Shown here piece after piece: positions 7,845 through 16,356 of a stretch of 64,000 bases of DNA. Position numbers and translations under genes: made by a program. Every line of letters begins with the position of its first letter. The stretch's first letter is position 1. The notes below the pieces were generated by a model that was not told the origin of the DNA, ran no database searches, and worked only from the letters and a program-made list of their open reading frames with translations. Source of the stretch: Flavobacterium ammonificans (GTDB lineage: Bacteria > Bacteroidota > Bacteroidia > Flavobacteriales > Flavobacteriaceae); contig NZ_AP025185.1 in assembly GCF_020886115.1 (NCBI RefSeq), positions 1,426,001-1,490,000 on the forward strand. Direction: 5' to 3'.

Positions 7845-9101
7845 TTATTGATTTAGAATCAGTTGATTTTGATTCAGAATTCCATATACTTCTCCTTTAA
7901 TTTCGGAACCAATAAAAGCTGAGTTCTTTGATTTTGAAAGGATTTTATCCAAAGTAAATGTACTTTTTCCATCAGGATTGAATAAGCATAAATTAGCTGG
8001 AGTGCCTTCGATGATTGAAGGAGTTTTTAACCCGAATAATGCTCTTCCAGAAGTTAGTTTTTCAACAACTGTCTCTACAGGAAGAATAGTAAGTAATGCC
8101 CCAAATGCGCTTTCAAGTCCAATGGTTCCGTTTTTTGCTGTGTCAAAATCCATTTTTTTATGTTCGATATCAATTGGGTTGTGGTCTGATGTTATGGTAT
8201 CGATAATTCCATTTTTAACACCTTCGATCAAAGCCAATCGGTCTGCTTCAGAACGTAATGGAGGTGTCACTTTATAGCGAGTATCAAATTCTTCCAATTT
8301 TTCATCATTCAAAACCAAATGATGCACCGCAACACTACAACTTACTTGTAATCCTTTTGCTTTTGCTTCTTGAATTAAAGTAACTGATTTTGCTGTAGAG
8401 ATGGTTGGAATATGTAATTTTCCTCCAGTGTATTCTAACAAGAATAAGTTTCTTGCAACCTCTATTTCTTCGGCTAAATTAGGAATTCCTTTAAGCCCCA
8501 ATCGTGTTGATACTATTCCTTCGTTAGCCACGCCATTCCCTTTGATTTTATCATCTTGGGCAAATGCAATAACTAAACCATCAAAGTCTTGGGTGTATTG
8601 CAAGGCAATTTTTAATAAATTGGCATTTGACAAACTACGATTGTAATCTCCAAAAGCTATTGCTCCTGCATTTTTCATATCGTATAGTTCGGCCATATCT
8701 TTTCCTTCGCTCTCTTTGGTTAAGGCACCAATTGGGAACAATTCGGTTGCTGCTTCTTGAGCTTTACTTTTTACGAAAAGAACTTGCGATTGATTGTCAA
8801 TAATAGGGTGGGAGTTGGGTTGTAAAGCAATTCCGCTGAAACCACTTTTTGCAGCAACCTCTAATCCGTTTTTTATGGTTTCTCTATCTTCATAACCAGG
8901 TTCCCCAAGAGATACACTACTGTCAAACCATCCAACGGATATATGCAAGTTATCTCGCTTTATTTCGTTGTAATTTTCAGGATTTGATAGTGTTGAATCA
9001 ATTTTTGAAATACATCCATCGGCAATTAAAATATCTACAGTCTTGTTATGATAAGGACTTTTTGGATCTATAATTTTTGCACTTCGGATGATTGTTTTCA
9101 T
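7845..9101 (-). CDS. Dihydroorotase homologue lacking metal-binding histidines (probable pseudo-enzyme)
   Basis: A 418-residue protein of the amidohydrolase superfamily, full length for dihydroorotase. In active enzymes the first strand carries D-x-H-x-H-x-R-E-P; here residues 60-68 read DSSVSLGEP, so both histidines are Ser and the Arg is Gly. The later metal His is also lost (HIPTIST at 230-236, with Thr233 where the family has His). Other family features remain: the PNSHP loop, VHHLVL near 259-264 and TSDHNP near 304-309. Non-catalytic PyrC homologues are known in Pseudomonas, where they help assemble aspartate transcarbamoylase; a similar structural role here is inference. True PyrC activity would need another gene. 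Confidence 0.85.
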   Translation of the reverse strand: MKTIIRSAKIIDPKSPYHNKTVDILIADGCISKIDSTLSNPENYNEIKRDNLHISVGWFDSSVSLGEPGYEDRETIKNGLEVAAKSGFSGIALQPNSHPIIDNQSQVLFVKSKAQEAATELFPIGALTKESEGKDMAELYDMKNAGAIAFGDYNRSLSNANLLKIALQYTQDFDGLVIAFAQDDKIKGNGVANEGIVSTRLGLKGIPNLAEEIEVARNLFLLEYTGGKLHIPTISTAKSVTLIQEAKAKGLQVSCSVAVHHLVLNDEKLEEFDTRYKVTPPLRSEADRLALIEGVKNGIIDTITSDHNPIDIEHKKMDFDTAKNGTIGLESAFGALLTILPVETVVEKLTSGRALFGLKTPSIIEGTPANLCLFNPDGKSTFTLDKILSKSKNSAFIGSEIKGEVYGILNQNQLILNQ

Positions 9102-9107
9102 ATAAAT

Positions 9108-11036
9108 TTATTTTACAAATCGGATAATTGCAGTTTCTGTAAGTAGAAATAACACTGCAAATATAAGAAACCATTTCCATATTTGACTATCGTTATTTTC
9201 GGTTCGAATACTATCAAAAAAAGTATTTATTGAATCGATTTGCTGGTATTCTGAAAGCCATTTTTGATCTGCTTCAAAGGGATTGCTTTCGACTCTATCA
9301 TAGTTGAAACTACAATTTTCAATTTTTATATCGTTGTTAAAAATCTCAAAATTACCATCTTTTTTAGGAAAATTCCCCAAGTCCATTTTGACTTTAGTAT
9401 TCAAAATTTGTTGTACAGGAATGAATTGTTCCTTTTTATTTTTAATTCGTAATACCCCATCTTTGCTACTATTAGTATGTACAAAATAAGGTTCAGAATT
9501 TCCAATAGTTCTTGCTACAATCCCATTTTTCTCTTCGTTTTGCGCTAATTTATAAAAGACAGGGACAATTAGAGGCGATTGTTGGAAATTAGAATTGTCA
9601 GAATTCAAAGGTGCTGAGAAAACAAATACTTTTCCTGTTCCCAAGTTAGCAGATTGTAAAAATGGGCTTTGATCTTGGTAGGATAAAATCGAAGCTCCAA
9701 AGGAATTAAAATCAAAACTTACTTTAGTTTTTGGGTATTGAAAATTACTTATTTGTTTGTCAAAAACATTTTTGAAAACAGGATTTGAAAAGTGAATTTT
9801 GGTAATTAATTTCTCTGTTTTATTTAAGGATTTATATTGGATAGTTTTTGTTGGATTCAACAATGAATTTAGATTTGAAGTTGAAGTTTTTGCAGATGGA
9901 ATTACTATCACAGTCCCACCTTTCTCAGCAAAAGACTGTAACGTAGTTTGAAGAGCTTGCGAAATTTCATCAATTTCATTAACAATAATGACATCTTGTA
10001 CTTCTAATCTAGTAAAGTCTAATTGTGATAGATTACTGTTTTGATATTCAAACTCATCGTTGGTATAAATTCGAGATAAATAAGTGCTTTTTGAAGCTTC
10101 GCCAATACTGATTACTTTGGTTTTTTGACTTTCGCCAATACTAAAATAGTAAGTGTTATCAAAAGCTAAACCATTATCGATTATTGAAATATATCCATGG
10201 AACTCCTTTTTGGGAATTGTAAAAGGGAAGACTTGTTTTTGTTTGTCTAATTTAATCATTGATTTAGCTACCAATTTTTGTTGGTCATATATTCCTAACG
10301 AAACAGCTTTGCTATTCTCCCCATAATTGCTAATTTGAACTCCAATTTCATAAAAATTATCTAAAGTTTGACGTATAAAAATACTGTCAATCGACACGTT
10401 ATATTGTTGTTCTACTTTTGGAATATGAAATGTAATGTTTTCTTGATCCTTGATAGTTTTAAGTGTTTTACTTGTTACACCTTTACCATCGGTAATAATC
10501 AAAATTTCTTTTTTATTTAATGATGGTCGCGCTTGTATCTGAGTTAAAATTGGCTCTAATTCAAAAGCTGTAGCGCAATAATCTAGATTTTGAACTTCTT
10601 TCTGTATGGATTGAATATCGGTATTCCAAAAGGATTCATTAGCAGTTAATAAAGAAAAATTTTGCTCTTGTGGTAGATTTTCAAATAACTCTTGAATAGC
10701 TCTTTGTAATAGTTCCCCTTTCTTTCCTTTAGCTTGCATGCTATACGAATTGTCAAGAATGATGTACAATTCCTTTTGTGATTTGTAACTTTCATTTGTG
10801 GATGAAAAAGGTTGGGCAAAGGCCAAAACCAAAGCAGTTAAAAAGAGTAATCGTGTAACTAACAACAGCCATTTTTTAATTTGAGAACTTTTCCGACTTT
10901 GAATGGTAAGAGCTTTTAGAAAGCGAACATTGGTAAAATATTCTTTTTTAAAACGACGCAATTGAAACAAATGAACCAAAATGGGTACTACCAAAAGAAA
11001 AAGAAAGTACAGGATTTCGGGATGTTTGAATTGCAT
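9108..11036 (-). CDS. BatA-type membrane protein with von Willebrand A-like domain
   Basis: A 642-residue membrane protein and first gene of the operon. The N-terminal part (FLFLLVVPILVHLFQLRRFKKEYFTNVRFLKAL, given here as residues about 10-45) is the BatA N-terminal helix-loop, and a second helix follows near 60-80. A VWA-like fold begins at LYIILDNSYSM (about 90-100), with the D-x-S-x-S metal site. A large periplasmic region follows and a last helix lies at about 620-640. Relatives belong to the Bat (Bacteroides aerotolerance) group and may help in cell-envelope maintenance; the exact role is unknown. Confidence 0.85.
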   Translation of the reverse strand: MQFKHPEILYFLFLLVVPILVHLFQLRRFKKEYFTNVRFLKALTIQSRKSSQIKKWLLLVTRLLFLTALVLAFAQPFSSTNESYKSQKELYIILDNSYSMQAKGKKGELLQRAIQELFENLPQEQNFSLLTANESFWNTDIQSIQKEVQNLDYCATAFELEPILTQIQARPSLNKKEILIITDGKGVTSKTLKTIKDQENITFHIPKVEQQYNVSIDSIFIRQTLDNFYEIGVQISNYGENSKAVSLGIYDQQKLVAKSMIKLDKQKQVFPFTIPKKEFHGYISIIDNGLAFDNTYYFSIGESQKTKVISIGEASKSTYLSRIYTNDEFEYQNSNLSQLDFTRLEVQDVIIVNEIDEISQALQTTLQSFAEKGGTVIVIPSAKTSTSNLNSLLNPTKTIQYKSLNKTEKLITKIHFSNPVFKNVFDKQISNFQYPKTKVSFDFNSFGASILSYQDQSPFLQSANLGTGKVFVFSAPLNSDNSNFQQSPLIVPVFYKLAQNEEKNGIVARTIGNSEPYFVHTNSSKDGVLRIKNKKEQFIPVQQILNTKVKMDLGNFPKKDGNFEIFNNDIKIENCSFNYDRVESNPFEADQKWLSEYQQIDSINTFFDSIRTENNDSQIWKWFLIFAVLFLLTETAIIRFVK

Positions 11037-11168
11037 TAGTTTTTGTGTTAAAATTGCATAGCATTCAAAATTACAAATTTGAAATTAGTTAAGTAGCTAG
11101 AATGATTACAATTTAATCTTAATTCGTGTTCATTTATTGTTAATTTTAGCAATTCAATTCACAAGAAA

Positions 11169-12272
11169 ATGAAATATTGTATAGCAATCGTAGTATCCTT
11201 TCTTTTTTCTTTTGGACAGGCTCAAACTCAAAAACTTCCTTTATTAATTGGTACGTATACTAATAGTTGCGATAGCAAAGGGATTTATGTATATGATTTT
11301 GACACCAATAGAGGAGATTTCGTGTTCAAAAGCGCTACTGAAAAAGTGATTAATCCAAGTTATTTAGCACTTTCTAAAGACCAAAAAATAGTATACTCGG
11401 TTAATGAAAATGGAGCCGTAAGTACCGTGAGTTCGTTTCAGTTTGACTCTAGTAGCGGAAAATTAACAGAGTTAAATCAGCAAAAAGCACAAGGAGCCGA
11501 TCCTTGTTATATAATCAACGATGACAAAAATGTGATTGTTGCCAATTATTCAGGTGGAAACATTGCTGTTTTCGGTAAAAATACCAATGGTAGTTTGACC
11601 GAAGCGAAACAAGTACTGCAACATAAAGGAAAAGGAATCCATCCTCGCCAAGTAAGTGCTCATGTACACATGGTCTATTTTTCTCCAGATAAAAAATACA
11701 TTTTGAGTAACGATTTAGGAACGGATGCTGTTTATATCTATGAATATCATCCCAATGCAGCTTCTGAAATAATGAAACTTAAAAGTACAGTTACAGTTGA
11801 ATCAGGAAGTGGGCCACGTCACTTAACTTTTAGTAAAGACGGCAAGTTTGTATATCTGTTGCAAGAATTAAACGGCGCTTTGTCGGTTTTTAGTTTTGCG
11901 AATGGGCAGTTAAATAAAATTCAAGAAACCACTATTTTAGCAAAAGACTTTAAAGGGAATTTTACCGGAGCGGATATTCATATTTCGCCTGACGGTAAAT
12001 TTTTGTATGCTTCGAATAGGGGAGAAGCCAATACCATTTCTATTTTTAAAATCCTGAAAAATAGTCAATTGCAAAGGCAATCAGTGGTTTCTTCTTTGGG
12101 GAAAGGACCTCGTAATTTTGTCATTGATCCAACAGGTAAGTTTCTTTTAGTAGCTCACCAATACTCTAATGAAGTTGTTGTTTTTAAAAGAGATACAGTC
12201 TCGGGAGCTATAACTGATTCAGGGAAACGCCTAGAATTATGTTCTCCGGTTTGTATGATTTTTGGAAATTAG
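11169..12272 (+). CDS. Secreted lactonase, 6-phosphogluconolactonase-like beta-propeller
   Basis: A 367-residue protein with a signal peptide (MKYCIAIVVSFLFSFGQAQ). The rest is a seven-bladed propeller of the lactonase (Pgl/YbhE) family, with GTYTN at the start, repeated S.D.K..Y..N segments, HPRQVSAHVHMVYFSPD around 160 and GSGPRHLTFSKDGKFVY around 215. Cytosolic relatives open 6-phosphogluconolactone; a secreted form probably acts on other lactones or sugars. It is alone on the plus strand and ends 10 bases before the end of the converging helicase gene. Confidence 0.88.
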   Translation: MKYCIAIVVSFLFSFGQAQTQKLPLLIGTYTNSCDSKGIYVYDFDTNRGDFVFKSATEKVINPSYLALSKDQKIVYSVNENGAVSTVSSFQFDSSSGKLTELNQQKAQGADPCYIINDDKNVIVANYSGGNIAVFGKNTNGSLTEAKQVLQHKGKGIHPRQVSAHVHMVYFSPDKKYILSNDLGTDAVYIYEYHPNAASEIMKLKSTVTVESGSGPRHLTFSKDGKFVYLLQELNGALSVFSFANGQLNKIQETTILAKDFKGNFTGADIHISPDGKFLYASNRGEANTISIFKILKNSQLQRQSVVSSLGKGPRNFVIDPTGKFLLVAHQYSNEVVVFKRDTVSGAITDSGKRLELCSPVCMIFGN

Positions 12273-12282
12273 AAGATAAAAT

Positions 12283-13629
12283 TTACTTTTTCTTCTTCTT
12301 TTGAGCTCTGGTTTTTAGCATATTTCGGTTGACAGAACCATGCGTTTTCTTTTTGGTTTTTGAAGGTCCGCCCAAATTGACTTTGGTGTTCTTTTTGGCT
12401 TTCTCTTGGTACGCACCATCACCTTCTAATTTTACCTTTTTCATTAAAAACTTCACCGGTTGGCGGTCTTTTTCAGGACCAATCAACTTAATTGAAATTT
12501 CCACTTCTTCTGGAAAAGGAGTGATTTCAAGTTCTTTGTTCATTAATACTTCTACTTCTACAAAAGATTCTTCTTCACGAGGAGTAACAAAACTAATGGA
12601 AGTTCCTTCGGCATCAGCACGACCGGTACGACCAATACGGTGCATATACAACTCAGGAAGTTCAGGCATTTCGAAGTTGATTACGTGGGTGATATTGGAA
12701 ATATCCAAACCTCTCGCCATAATATCTGTCGTTATTAAACCACGTAAATTCCCTTCTTGGAATTCAGCCATCGTACTCAAACGGTAGTTTTGGGATTTGT
12801 TAGAGTGAATTACTCCAAACTGTCCTTCAAACTCCTCGTCAATGCTTTCAAAAAGTAAATCTGATATTTTTTTATTGTTTACAAAAACCAAAACTCGGCT
12901 CATGCTTTCATCCGTAGTCAATAAATGTTTTAATAAATTGACTTTGGTATTGAAATTAGGAACTTGGTAAGTAATTTGAGTAATTTTTTCTAATGGAGTT
13001 CCTGAAGCTGAAAGTGTTACTTCTTCTGGATAATCAAAAAAGTCATTCAAAACAGCATCAACTTCCTCGGTCATTGTAGCTGAGAAAAGGATGTTTTGAC
13101 GTTTGGTTTTCATCATTGCCAATAAGGCAGTCAATTGGGTTCTAAATCCTAAATTCAGCATTTCATCAAATTCGTCAATGACTAACTTTTGAGTTTCGTC
13201 AAATCGAACTACAGCATCTAATGCTAAATCCATCGTTCTACCAGGTGTCCCTACTAAAATATCAACGCCTTCATAAACCGCTTTTTTCTGAGTATTGATG
13301 TTCACACCCCCGTAAATTCCGAGAGTGCTAACCGACATGTATTTGGTCAATTTTTCAACTTCTTCCACCACTTGAACAACTAATTCTCTGGTGGGAACCA
13401 AAATCACAATTTTAGGTGTATTGGTAGGAGTAAATTTGTATAATTTTAATAATGGCAATAAATAAGCAAAGGTTTTACCCGTTCCTGTTTGTGCAATTCC
13501 CATCATATCACGTCCCGACATAATCACAGAAAATGATTTTTCCTGGATGGGAGTAGGCGTAGTGAAGCCTAATTCGTCAATGGCTTTTTGTACGGATTTA
13601 GGAAGATTGAATTGCTCAAAAGTGCTCAT
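12283..13629 (-). CDS. DEAD-box RNA helicase (RhlE-like) with DEFD motif II
   Basis: A 448-residue helicase. The Q motif is at residues 5-29, motif I AQTGTGKT at 46-53, PTRELV at 79-84, GGVN and TPGR at about 107-131, motif II at 152-155, SAT near 180, TDIMARGLDI and HRIGRTGRAD in the second RecA domain, then a lysine-rich tail (KKTHGSVNRNMLKTRAQKKKKK in part). Motif II reads D-E-F-D instead of D-E-A-D, keeping both acidic residues but with a bulky third residue. RNA unwinding in ribosome assembly or mRNA decay is typical. A -7 element TACATTTG lies on the minus strand at 13653-13646. Confidence 0.92.
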   Translation of the reverse strand: MSTFEQFNLPKSVQKAIDELGFTTPTPIQEKSFSVIMSGRDMMGIAQTGTGKTFAYLLPLLKLYKFTPTNTPKIVILVPTRELVVQVVEEVEKLTKYMSVSTLGIYGGVNINTQKKAVYEGVDILVGTPGRTMDLALDAVVRFDETQKLVIDEFDEMLNLGFRTQLTALLAMMKTKRQNILFSATMTEEVDAVLNDFFDYPEEVTLSASGTPLEKITQITYQVPNFNTKVNLLKHLLTTDESMSRVLVFVNNKKISDLLFESIDEEFEGQFGVIHSNKSQNYRLSTMAEFQEGNLRGLITTDIMARGLDISNITHVINFEMPELPELYMHRIGRTGRADAEGTSISFVTPREEESFVEVEVLMNKELEITPFPEEVEISIKLIGPEKDRQPVKFLMKKVKLEGDGAYQEKAKKNTKVNLGGPSKTKKKTHGSVNRNMLKTRAQKKKKK

Positions 13630-13645
13630 AAATTGCTATTTTGTG

Positions 13646-13653
13646 CAAATGTA
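13646..13653 (-). promoter_or_regulatory. -7 element of the DEAD-box helicase gene
   Basis: On the minus strand TACATTTG fits TAnnTTTG and lies 17 bases upstream of the ATG at 13629, giving a leader of about ten bases. No clear TTTG is seen further upstream. Confidence 0.5.
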
Positions 13654-13756
13654 CATTAAAAAGGGGGATTTCTTGAGGTTTAGTTCATGTTAGATTTATT
13701 CAACACATTATTAATAGGGACTTGTTTATGAATTTGTTAAAATTGATTAAAGATGA

Positions 13757-13786
13757 TTTGTTTAATGGATTTATGTTTTATATTTG
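13757..13786 (+). promoter_or_regulatory. Promoter of a candidate small RNA
   Basis: TTTG at 13757-13760, an 18-base spacer, and TATATTTG at 13779-13786 form a full Bacteroidota promoter pointing right. The predicted start is about 13791-13794. There is no plus-strand reading frame downstream, only a terminator about 60 bases further on. Confidence 0.65.
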
Positions 13787-13790
13787 TATC

Positions 13791-13880
13791 ACCTAAACGT
13801 CACGGACGTATTGAATAGGTTGTATTCGTTCAACACAATTCGTAGGTAAAGTCCAGCTGATCAGTTAGTTGGACTTTTTA
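13791..13880 (+). ncRNA. Candidate small RNA of about 90 bases
   Basis: The segment lies between a good promoter and a rho-independent terminator and has no open frame. It can fold into several stems: ACCTA (13791-13795) with TAGGT (13843-13847) as a closing stem; ACGT-cacgg-ACGT (13797-13809); GAATA-ggttg-TATTC (13813-13827), which can extend by TTGAA/TTCAA pairing; and the terminator stem. An alternative pairing of ACCTA with a second TAGGT at 13816-13820 also exists, so the fold may switch. No known family is recognised with confidence. This is inferred from sequence only. Confidence 0.5.
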
Positions 13881-13881
13881 A
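13848..13881. terminator. Terminator of the candidate small RNA
   Basis: Stem AAAGTCCA (13848-13855), a 14-base loop holding the palindrome CTGATCAG, stem TGGACTTT (13870-13877), then T residues. The right arm lies inside the last codons of the converging minus-strand gene at 13865-14335, so it may also act near the end of that gene. Confidence 0.8.
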
Positions 13882-14335
13882 ATTTATACATTGTATGAAA
13901 TACTAAACGACTGACTTTCTTTTTCTTTGAGCTTGTAATGGTTCGGATTTCTTTAACTACAATTTTCTTAGATTGTATTGTTTTTTCAAATTGAAGGAGT
14001 GGTAAATTGGTTCGATTCGTTTTCCCTAATCTTTTAATTAAATCTGGGAAAAGCACCACTTCTATTAAATCGAAAAAATCATTTTTTTCAATGGCAATTT
14101 GTCCTCGTTTAGCTTCTGTTAATGGATTGGAATGTTGTTGGAGTGTATGAATAATTCCGAAATTATCAATTGTTATCCAATGATTTGAAATGTCTAAATC
14201 GGTCATTTCAAAAACCTTTTTTACCAAGTAATCAGGTGCGATGCAAATATCAATTTTCAAATGAAAAGCTTTAGTATTTGTTATACAAGCTTCATAGAGT
14301 TGGTCTATCTCAAGTAATAGTTTTTCCTTATTCAT
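13865..14335 (-). CDS. Hypothetical protein, possibly with a PBECR-like nuclease fold
   Basis: A 156-residue cytosolic protein. The segment from about 55 to 105 (WITIDNFGIIHTLQQHS... then GQIAIEKNDFFDLIEVVLFPDLI) resembles the phage barnase/EndoU/ColicinE5/RelE-like (PBECR) nuclease domains, which have a strand-His pattern followed by D-x-x-x-I-P-x-I-x-x-P-D. This is a faint resemblance and no catalytic set is proven. The C terminus is lysine-rich. The stop codon is embedded in the terminator hairpin of the candidate small RNA. Confidence 0.5.
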   Translation of the reverse strand: MNKEKLLLEIDQLYEACITNTKAFHLKIDICIAPDYLVKKVFEMTDLDISNHWITIDNFGIIHTLQQHSNPLTEAKRGQIAIEKNDFFDLIEVVLFPDLIKRLGKTNRTNLPLLQFEKTIQSKKIVVKEIRTITSSKKKKVSRLVFHTMYKFKKSN

Positions 14336-14408
14336 AGTTTAGGGGGCGTAAACGTTATATTGATTTTGAAAAATACTAAATAATTATTGATTAGTAAACA
14401 TAATTATT

Positions 14409-15185
14409 TTAAAACCCTTCAAACACTCCCAAACCAAACAACGCAAAATCATATTTCACTGGGTCATTTGGGTCTAGAATTCGTAACTGAGTGTCGAGTT
14501 CAGCTAAAGCTTTACCATCATTTTGTTTACGTTTCAATAAACCTAGTTTTCGAGCCACATTTCCCGAATGTACATCAAGCGGACAAGAGAGCGCACCGGG
14601 TGAGATGCTTTTCCAAATACCTAGATCGACTCCTTTAGTATCTTGGCGCACCATCCATCTGAGGTACATATTAATTCGTTTTGCCGCCGAATTATTAAGT
14701 GGATCAGAAATGTGTTTTTGAGTTCGTGTTGCATGCGGAACATCAAAAAAAACTTTCTTGAATTCATGAATGCTCTTTTGCATAGAAAACGCTTCTTGAT
14801 TTTTGGCAAAAACAGCTTCTAGTCCGTTATGATTTTGATAAATATGTTGCAACCCTTTGATGAATACAATAAAATCCTGTCCGTTAAAGGTGCGATGTAC
14901 AAATGATTCTAAATTTTTTAAGTCTTTTTCTTGATGGGAAAGAACAAAGTCATAAGGTGAATTGCCCATCAATTCTACCATACGATGTGCATTTTTGATA
15001 ATCATCTTGCGGTTGCCCCAAGCAATAGTTGCGGCTAAAAATCCTGCTATTTCAATATCTTCTTTTTGTGAAAACAAATGCGGAATTTGAACGGGGTCGC
15101 TATCAATAAAATCTCGTGTGTTGTATTGGGTAACTTTTTCGTCTAGAAAAGATTGTAGTTCGGCAGAATTCATAAGTTGGGACAT
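14409..15185 (-). CDS. TIGR02757 (DUF2400) family protein
   Basis: A 258-residue protein matching the TIGR02757 family, found mainly in Bacteroidota and Chlorobi. Recognisable parts are IPHLFSQKEDIEIAGFLAATIAWGNRK in the first third (start PHLFSQKEDIEIAGFLAA), SSFVHRTFNG-like text near 90, and the C-terminal HSGNVARKLGLLKRKQND and LRILDPNDPVKYDFALFGLG. The function is unknown; the fold has been compared with helix-hairpin-helix DNA glycosylases, which is inference. The gene follows the LolD-like ATPase by 17 bases and is probably co-transcribed with it. Confidence 0.85.
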   Translation of the reverse strand: MSQLMNSAELQSFLDEKVTQYNTRDFIDSDPVQIPHLFSQKEDIEIAGFLAATIAWGNRKMIIKNAHRMVELMGNSPYDFVLSHQEKDLKNLESFVHRTFNGQDFIVFIKGLQHIYQNHNGLEAVFAKNQEAFSMQKSIHEFKKVFFDVPHATRTQKHISDPLNNSAAKRINMYLRWMVRQDTKGVDLGIWKSISPGALSCPLDVHSGNVARKLGLLKRKQNDGKALAELDTQLRILDPNDPVKYDFALFGLGVFEGF

Positions 15186-15202
15186 TGTAAAGTGTTTTGC
15201 AA

Positions 15203-15868
15203 TTAGAGATTGCTAATCTGTCCGTCTACCATAATTAATTTTCTATCCGCCATATTGGCTAAATCTTCGTTATGAGTGACAATCACAAAAGTTTGCCCGA
15301 ACTCATCACGCAATTTAAAAAACAATTGGTGTAAGTTCTCTGCCGAAGTCGTATCCAAATTCCCTGAAGGTTCGTCAGCAAAAATCACATCGGGTTTATT
15401 GATTAAGGCACGCGCTACAGCTACACGTTGTTGTTCTCCGCCTGAAAGCGCATTGGGTTTATGATCCATTCGATGCGAAAGACCTAAATACTCCAATAAT
15501 CGTTTCGCTTCAGTCTCTGTTTCTTGTTTGTTTTTATTGGCAATAAAAGCCGGAATACATACATTTTCTAAAGCCGTAAATTCTGGTAATAATTGGTGGA
15601 ATTGAAAGATAAAACCCAGATTTAGGTTTCTGAATTTGGATAGTGTTTTGTCGTTCATTGTCAAAACATTTTCTCCATTGATCAACAACTCTGTTCCCTC
15701 TTGTACTGAAGGTTGATCTAAAGTACCTAATAATTGCAACAAAGTGGTTTTTCCTGCTCCTGAAGCTCCAACAATAGATACAATTTCACCTTTTTTAATG
15801 TGTAAATCTACTCCTTTTAGTACTTCTAATTGGTCGTAGAATTTATGTAAGTTTTTGGCTTGTATCAT
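15203..15868 (-). CDS. lolD: ABC transporter ATP-binding protein (LolD/MacB type)
   Basis: A 221-residue ATPase. Walker [10 protein letters not shown] is at 33-41, the Q-loop [16 protein letters not shown] at about 89-104, the signature [15 protein letters not shown] at about 140-154, Walker [14 protein letters not shown] at about 160-172, and the H-loop His in VTHNED. The pattern fits the LolD/MacB/FtsE group, which moves lipoproteins or substrates out of the inner membrane. The membrane partner is not adjacent, as is common in Bacteroidota, so LolD is a reasonable but unproven name. Confidence 0.85.
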   Translation of the reverse strand: MIQAKNLHKFYDQLEVLKGVDLHIKKGEIVSIVGASGAGKTTLLQLLGTLDQPSVQEGTELLINGENVLTMNDKTLSKFRNLNLGFIFQFHQLLPEFTALENVCIPAFIANKNKQETETEAKRLLEYLGLSHRMDHKPNALSGGEQQRVAVARALINKPDVIFADEPSGNLDTTSAENLHQLFFKLRDEFGQTFVIVTHNEDLANMADRKLIMVDGQISNL

Positions 15869-15945
15869 TTGGAACTAGTTTTTACAAAGAAACAAAGATT
15901 TTTGGTTATCAAATGAAAAATTTGGGTAAAGAATTTTGTCTAAGT

Positions 15946-16251
15946 TTATTTTTCTTTAAATAAAAATCCTAAACCGATACTACGAAGCATTTTCTTTTCA
16001 AACTCCCAAAAAAAGGCAAACTGCCCCAAAAGAAATCCAATAGAAACTAACAACACTTGGTATAAGGGAAATAGCAATAGTAGTCGGATAGGAGTGAAGA
16101 AAAATCCAAAATCATCTTTAGTAATTCCAAGCCATACACAAACAGGTTTCGACGCTATTGCTGAAGCTGAACCGGTGATTGCAAAAACGATAAAAATAAT
16201 TGTCAGTTGGAAATTGGATTGCACTCCCCAGCGCTCTTTTAATTTTTTCAT
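15946..16251 (-). CDS. DUF6787-like small membrane protein
   Basis: Start at the ATG at 16251 (MKKLKERWGVQSNFQL), giving 101 residues. A longer frame would begin inside the serA terminator hairpin and adds an unconserved-looking stretch. Two hydrophobic segments are seen (about 14-34 and 55-85), and the start matches a small flavobacterial family labelled DUF6787. The role is unknown. A terminator separates it from serA, so it has its own promoter or depends on read-through. Confidence 0.7.
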   Translation of the reverse strand: MKKLKERWGVQSNFQLTIIFIVFAITGSASAIASKPVCVWLGITKDDFGFFFTPIRLLLLFPLYQVLLVSIGFLLGQFAFFWEFEKKMLRSIGLGFLFKEK

Positions 16252-16304
16252 TATTATGGAATAAAGCAATACAAAGTTATGATTTTCGAACGAAGTAAAG
16301 CATA

Positions 16305-16337
16305 AAAAAAGGATGTCTTTTTTTGACATCCTTTTTG
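16305..16337 (-). terminator. Terminator of serC-serA
   Basis: AAAAAGGATGTC (16306-16317), a loop of T residues, and GACATCCTTTTT (16325-16336) form a strong stem. Read on the minus strand it follows the serA stop codon by about 20 bases and ends in a T run. It closes the serine-biosynthesis unit. Confidence 0.88.
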
Positions 16338-16356
16338 TGAGTATAGTTGAAATAAA

